NCBI GenBank assembly: GCA_045125655.1
Contig: JBGVNP010000115.1
Location: forward strand, 1 to 64,000
Length of the DNA stretch: 64,000 nt
Source: RGIG4608 sp045125655
Lineage (GTDB): Bacteria > Bacillota > Clostridia > Oscillospirales > CAG-272
Direction: 5' to 3'
The first letter of the stretch is position 1; each line of letters begins with the position of its first letter. Of this stretch, positions 61,154 to 64,000 are shown one piece after another. The notes under the pieces were generated by a model, which saw only the letters and a program-made list of their open reading frames with translations, ran no database searches and was not told the DNA's origin. A program made the translations under genes and the position numbers.

Positions 61154-62734
61154 TTAGGGTCTATATTTTTTCATAATTTCAAGAGCTACCTTGATACCGT
61201 CAATCGCGGAGCTCATAATTCCGCCCGCATATCCTGCTCCCTCGCCGCAAGGATATATGCGCGGATCGGAGAGTGATGCAAGCTGATCGTTTCTCATAAT
61301 TCTGATAGGGGCAGAGGTTCTTGTTTCGATTCCCGTAACAACGGCATCTTCAACCGCAAAGCCCTTTATTTTTTTATCAAACGAAACAAATCCCTCTTTA
61401 AGACGGGTTGCTACGTAATCGGGTAATATTTCATTAATATCCGTCACTGTGGTGCCGTTAGCATACGTTGGCAATATTCTCGACGGGTCGTGCTTAGCTT
61501 CTCCCTTCAAAAAATCACCCATAAGTTGAATCGGTGCAAAATAATTGCTACCGCCTGCAATATATGCTCTTTTTTCAAGATTCTCTTGAAATTCTATTGC
61601 TCCCACGGGAGTATTCCCATAGTCGCTTGTAAAAATTGAAACGTTAACGGCACAGTTGGAATTTTTGCCGTCGCGTGCAAATTTGCTCATTCCATTAACA
61701 CAAACGCCACATTCTTGAGAGGTAGCAGGAACGACCTCACCGCCCGGACACATACAAAAGGTATACACACCTCTTTGCTTTGTCGTGTCGGAAAGGTTAT
61801 ATTCACCTGCACCAAGCTTTTCGTGTCCTGCAAATTTGCCATAAAGTGCGTTATCAATGTCATTCTTAAGATGTTCAACTCTGACACCCACTGAATACGG
61901 CTTGGGCTCAACAACAAATCCCTTTGAAAGAAGCATTCTGTAAGTATCTCTTGCACTATGACCAAGTGCTAAAACAAGGCTTTGAGTATTGAAATCGCCC
62001 TTTGTTGTATTTATTTTGATAGAATCGGAGAGCTGTGTCAAATCATCCATTCGACATCTATAAACAACCTCTCCGCCAAGTTCTTCTATTCTTGCAAGAA
62101 TATTGTCAACAACCTTAGTAAGAACGTCAGTACCTATGTGGGGTTTGGCTTTTGTAAGTATTTCCTTGGGAGCTCCAAAATCAACGAACCTCGAAAGCAC
62201 GTATGAGCATCTGCTATCGTTTATTCTTGTTGTGAGCTTTCCATCGGAAAAAGTACCTGCTCCGCCCGCACCGAATTGTACGTTTGAATCGGTATCTAAA
62301 ACGCCTGTTTTTACAAATCGATCGAGTGCCAATGTTCTATCGGTAACATTATCTCCCCTATCAATTATTATTGGGCAATACCCATTCTCGGCAAGAAGCA
62401 GTGCACAAAACATACCCGCAGGTCCCATTCCGACAACAATCGGCTTGGAGGTCATCTGCTCAGTTCCGTATTTCACACCAATCGCGTCATCTTCAAGGAT
62501 CTTTATATCTTTATTGGGAGTGATTTCAATATTCTCATCACATACTGCCAATACGCTATACACAAGGATGATACAGTTCTTATTACGAGCGTCAATCGAT
62601 TTTCTGTATATCGAATAAGTAAATCGATTATGCTTGAGCGCACATTTGGATATTACTTTCTTTGCTCGCTCTAAAGCAACTGATTCGTTTTCATCAAGTG
62701 TAAGCTTGATGTTGTTAATTAACAATTTAGTCAT
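61154..62734 (-). CDS. Uncharacterised FAD-dependent dehydrogenase (COG2509)
   Basis: A 526-residue flavoprotein. A basic N-terminal domain of about 90 residues comes before the FAD loop VVGMGPAGMFCALLL (about 97-111). FGAGGAGTFSDGKL and PCGEGAGYAGGIMSSA are the family's strongest blocks. Substrate and partner are not known for this group. It overlaps the YbbR-like gene by eight bases and the recJ region directly follows. Co-location with cdaA and recJ is common but not informative. Confidence 0.88.
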   Translation of the reverse strand: MTKLLINNIKLTLDENESVALERAKKVISKCALKHNRFTYSIYRKSIDARNKNCIILVYSVLAVCDENIEITPNKDIKILEDDAIGVKYGTEQMTSKPIVVGMGPAGMFCALLLAENGYCPIIIDRGDNVTDRTLALDRFVKTGVLDTDSNVQFGAGGAGTFSDGKLTTRINDSRCSYVLSRFVDFGAPKEILTKAKPHIGTDVLTKVVDNILARIEELGGEVVYRCRMDDLTQLSDSIKINTTKGDFNTQSLVLALGHSARDTYRMLLSKGFVVEPKPYSVGVRVEHLKNDIDNALYGKFAGHEKLGAGEYNLSDTTKQRGVYTFCMCPGGEVVPATSQECGVCVNGMSKFARDGKNSNCAVNVSIFTSDYGNTPVGAIEFQENLEKRAYIAGGSNYFAPIQLMGDFLKGEAKHDPSRILPTYANGTTVTDINEILPDYVATRLKEGFVSFDKKIKGFAVEDAVVTGIETRTSAPIRIMRNDQLASLSDPRIYPCGEGAGYAGGIMSSAIDGIKVALEIMKKYRP

Positions 62735-63161
62735 TTGGTACAGTTTGCGTATTGATCAGCTTTAACACTACTTCTTTACTATGAGTATGGTAATTATCGG
62801 TCTTTTTTATAGAAAACAAAGTATCTACATCATACTCATTAAAAGCATTACGGTCTATTTCAATTTCAATTACCGAGTGGCTGTCAAGGTAGGACTGCTT
62901 GCCGTAAAACACTAATGTGATCGGCTCATAAACTATTTGTTCCTCATCGGAGCCACCAACCAGTACAAACTCTACCGCTCTTGTTCTTTCCACCATTGGA
63001 TCTGCCGCATAGTGAGCAATGCACCAAAAAATAAATGCTGCAAGTAAACAACCGAGAATAATTAAAAAGTTTACTGTTCGTGACTTTTTAGGAGCGTATT
63101 CCTCATTGCCGGTCGAAGATTCATTTTCATTAATTTCTAACATTTCCTGATTGTCTTTCAT
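62727..63161 (-). CDS. Short YbbR/CdaR-like membrane protein
   Basis: A 144-residue protein. A cytoplasmic acidic part is followed by one membrane helix (about 29-50) and an outer domain of about 90 residues, the size of one YbbR repeat. It overlaps cdaA by four bases, the place where the regulator CdaR is normally encoded. CdaR usually has three or four YbbR domains, so this is a much reduced form or a different protein; the family call is from position and topology, with weak sequence support. Confidence 0.65.
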   Translation of the reverse strand: MKDNQEMLEINENESSTGNEEYAPKKSRTVNFLIILGCLLAAFIFWCIAHYAADPMVERTRAVEFVLVGGSDEEQIVYEPITLVFYGKQSYLDSHSVIEIEIDRNAFNEYDVDTLFSIKKTDNYHTHSKEVVLKLINTQTVPND

Positions 63162-64000
63162 TTCGTAGCGCCCTCCTTATTCTCAGATTTGCGGATGTTA
63201 CCCTTTTTTATTCTTGGAGTTTTTTCCTCTTTTTCGGGTGTAAGGATATTAGAAAGCTCTTTCTTGAGAGATTTGTAGCTATAATTTTGCTTTAGCTCTC
63301 CGTCACAAGCAATAGAGATTCTTCCCGTTTCCTCGGATACTATGATTGCCACGGCATCACTAACCTCGGTGATTCCGATAGCAGCTCTGTGTCGAGTTCC
63401 AATATTATCATCAAGCTCATCATTAGTTGATAAGGGCAAGAAGCATCCTGCGGAGTATATTCTGTAGTTTCTAAGAATAACCGCACCGTCGTGAAGAGGA
63501 GCTTTATTATAGAACAAATTCTTAAGCAACTGTGAACTTAGCTGTGCATTAATAAACGTTCCTGTTTTTATATGCTCACCAAGTTTAGTTTCGCGTTCGA
63601 TAACGATGAGCGCACCGGTCTTCTCAAGTGAAAGGTCGCAAACAGTTTTAGTAATTGTTGCAATTGAATTGGAAACGTATGAGAAGCTCTTATTATCGTT
63701 TGAAATATGCTTGATGTTTGAAATCGGTGCATTACCGATCTTTTCAAGAGCAGAACGAAGCTCCGGCTGGAACATTATAATGATCGCTATGATACCCGCT
63801 TGATAGAAGGTTTCAAAAAACATCATTACCGCCTTCATTTCAAAGAACCAGCTAAGCACCATCACAAGCACAAGAATAACAAGCCCGAGCGCAAGACGCG
63901 CCGCACGTTTATTTAATATAAACTTAAACAAAAAATAGAAAATAACGGCTAAGATGGCTATATCAAATACGTCATTCAGCTCAATGTGTTCAAGTCTATG
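63158..64000 (-). CDS. cdaA: Diadenylate cyclase CdaA (partial; N terminus beyond the window)
   Basis: The reading frame is open to the right edge, giving 280 codons with the first residues missing. Three membrane helices are seen at the N-terminal side (about the first 85 residues present). The catalytic DGA motif is in PLHDGAVIL and the RHR motif in GTRHRAAIG. CdaA makes c-di-AMP from two ATP, controlling K+ and osmotic balance. A TTG at 63931 is only an internal codon, since the first helix lies upstream of it. The tail is basic (KTPRIKKGNIRK). It overlaps the YbbR-like gene. Confidence 0.95.
   Translation of the reverse strand, partial: HRLEHIELNDVFDIAILAVIFYFLFKFILNKRAARLALGLVILVLVMVLSWFFEMKAVMMFFETFYQAGIIAIIIMFQPELRSALEKIGNAPISNIKHISNDNKSFSYVSNSIATITKTVCDLSLEKTGALIVIERETKLGEHIKTGTFINAQLSSQLLKNLFYNKAPLHDGAVILRNYRIYSAGCFLPLSTNDELDDNIGTRHRAAIGITEVSDAVAIIVSEETGRISIACDGELKQNYSYKSLKKELSNILTPEKEEKTPRIKKGNIRKSENKEGATK

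Noticed and set aside
1..64000. CRISPR arrays, transposases, phage or integrase genes, restriction or other defence systems
   Set aside because: None seen on either strand; all long frames fit chromosomal housekeeping, sporulation or transport genes.

Overview
The window is an A+T-rich, densely packed stretch of bacterial chromosome. It most likely comes from an anaerobic, endospore-forming member of the Clostridia living in the gut. The case for sporulation is spoIIID with a textbook sigma-E promoter, dipicolinate synthase dpaA-dpaB, yabP-yabQ and a SpoVB-type flippase. The case for strict anaerobiosis is nrdD-nrdG as the only ribonucleotide reductase seen. The case for a gut habitat is a bile salt hydrolase with every catalytic residue in place, a D-mannonate (hexuronate) pathway and a surface protein with BspA-type leucine-rich repeats. 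I see no phage, insertion sequence, CRISPR array or obvious genomic island. The species cannot be named from the sequence.

Layout. 1-5.7 kb (+): the tail of murD, three consecutive M42 metallopeptidases, a methionine-gamma-lyase-family enzyme and a cysteine desulfurase. 5.7-10.3 kb (-): a cation P-type ATPase behind a yybP-ykoY (Mn2+) riboswitch, then the tRNA wobble-34 modification pair trmL-mnmA. 10.4-13.1 kb (+): secA. 13.1-15.6 kb (-): a repeat-rich anchored protein, an M14 carboxypeptidase and tRNA-Thr(CGT). 15.6-23.9 kb (+): rsmA, asnA, a MarR-controlled heterodimeric ABC exporter, and uxuA with an SDR mannonate oxidoreductase. 24-26.7 kb (-): nrdD-nrdG behind two NrdR boxes. 27-32.7 kb (+): a MacB-like ABC protein with a small zinc-ribbon membrane protein, the bile salt hydrolase, and dpaA-dpaB. 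32.7-36.1 kb (-): an AI-2E-family membrane protein, a TSCPD protein and a phosphohexomutase. 36.3-38.6 kb: ispE (+), spoIIID (-) and a SpoU-type methyltransferase (+). 38.6-43 kb (-): galM, a Nudix hydrolase, galE, a sugar nucleotidyltransferase and a YmdB-type phosphoesterase. 43.1 kb (+): tRNA-Ser(CGA). 43.2-64 kb (-): a long co-oriented run. It includes an MFS transporter, a cytidylate-kinase-like protein, pgi, a DacF-type carboxypeptidase, trxB, and the conserved divIC-yabQ-yabP-rqcP-hup-mazG-flippase cluster. It continues with an MTA/SAH deaminase, hemZ, dtd, relA, recJ, a COG2509 flavoprotein, a short YbbR-like protein and cdaA, which is cut by the window edge.

How the parts work together. 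Most genes are housekeeping: cell wall, translation quality, (p)ppGpp and c-di-AMP signalling, sugar activation. The most interesting signals are regulatory. Upstream of yabP, a hairpin followed by a T-run looks like a terminator that also buries the Shine-Dalgarno. A sigma-E-like -10 element overlaps its left arm, so a sporulation transcript would start inside the hairpin and leave the ribosome site free. divIC, downstream, has its own vegetative promoter. The start of the DacF-type gene shows the same design. The Mn2+ riboswitch, the NrdR box pair lying across the nrdD promoter, the MarR operator and the sigma-E spoIIID promoter can all be read directly. Where several starts were possible I chose the one with a properly spaced Shine-Dalgarno; this moves many starts downstream of the longest open frame. 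No gene-free stretch exceeds 300 bases once the two tRNAs and the riboswitch are counted.
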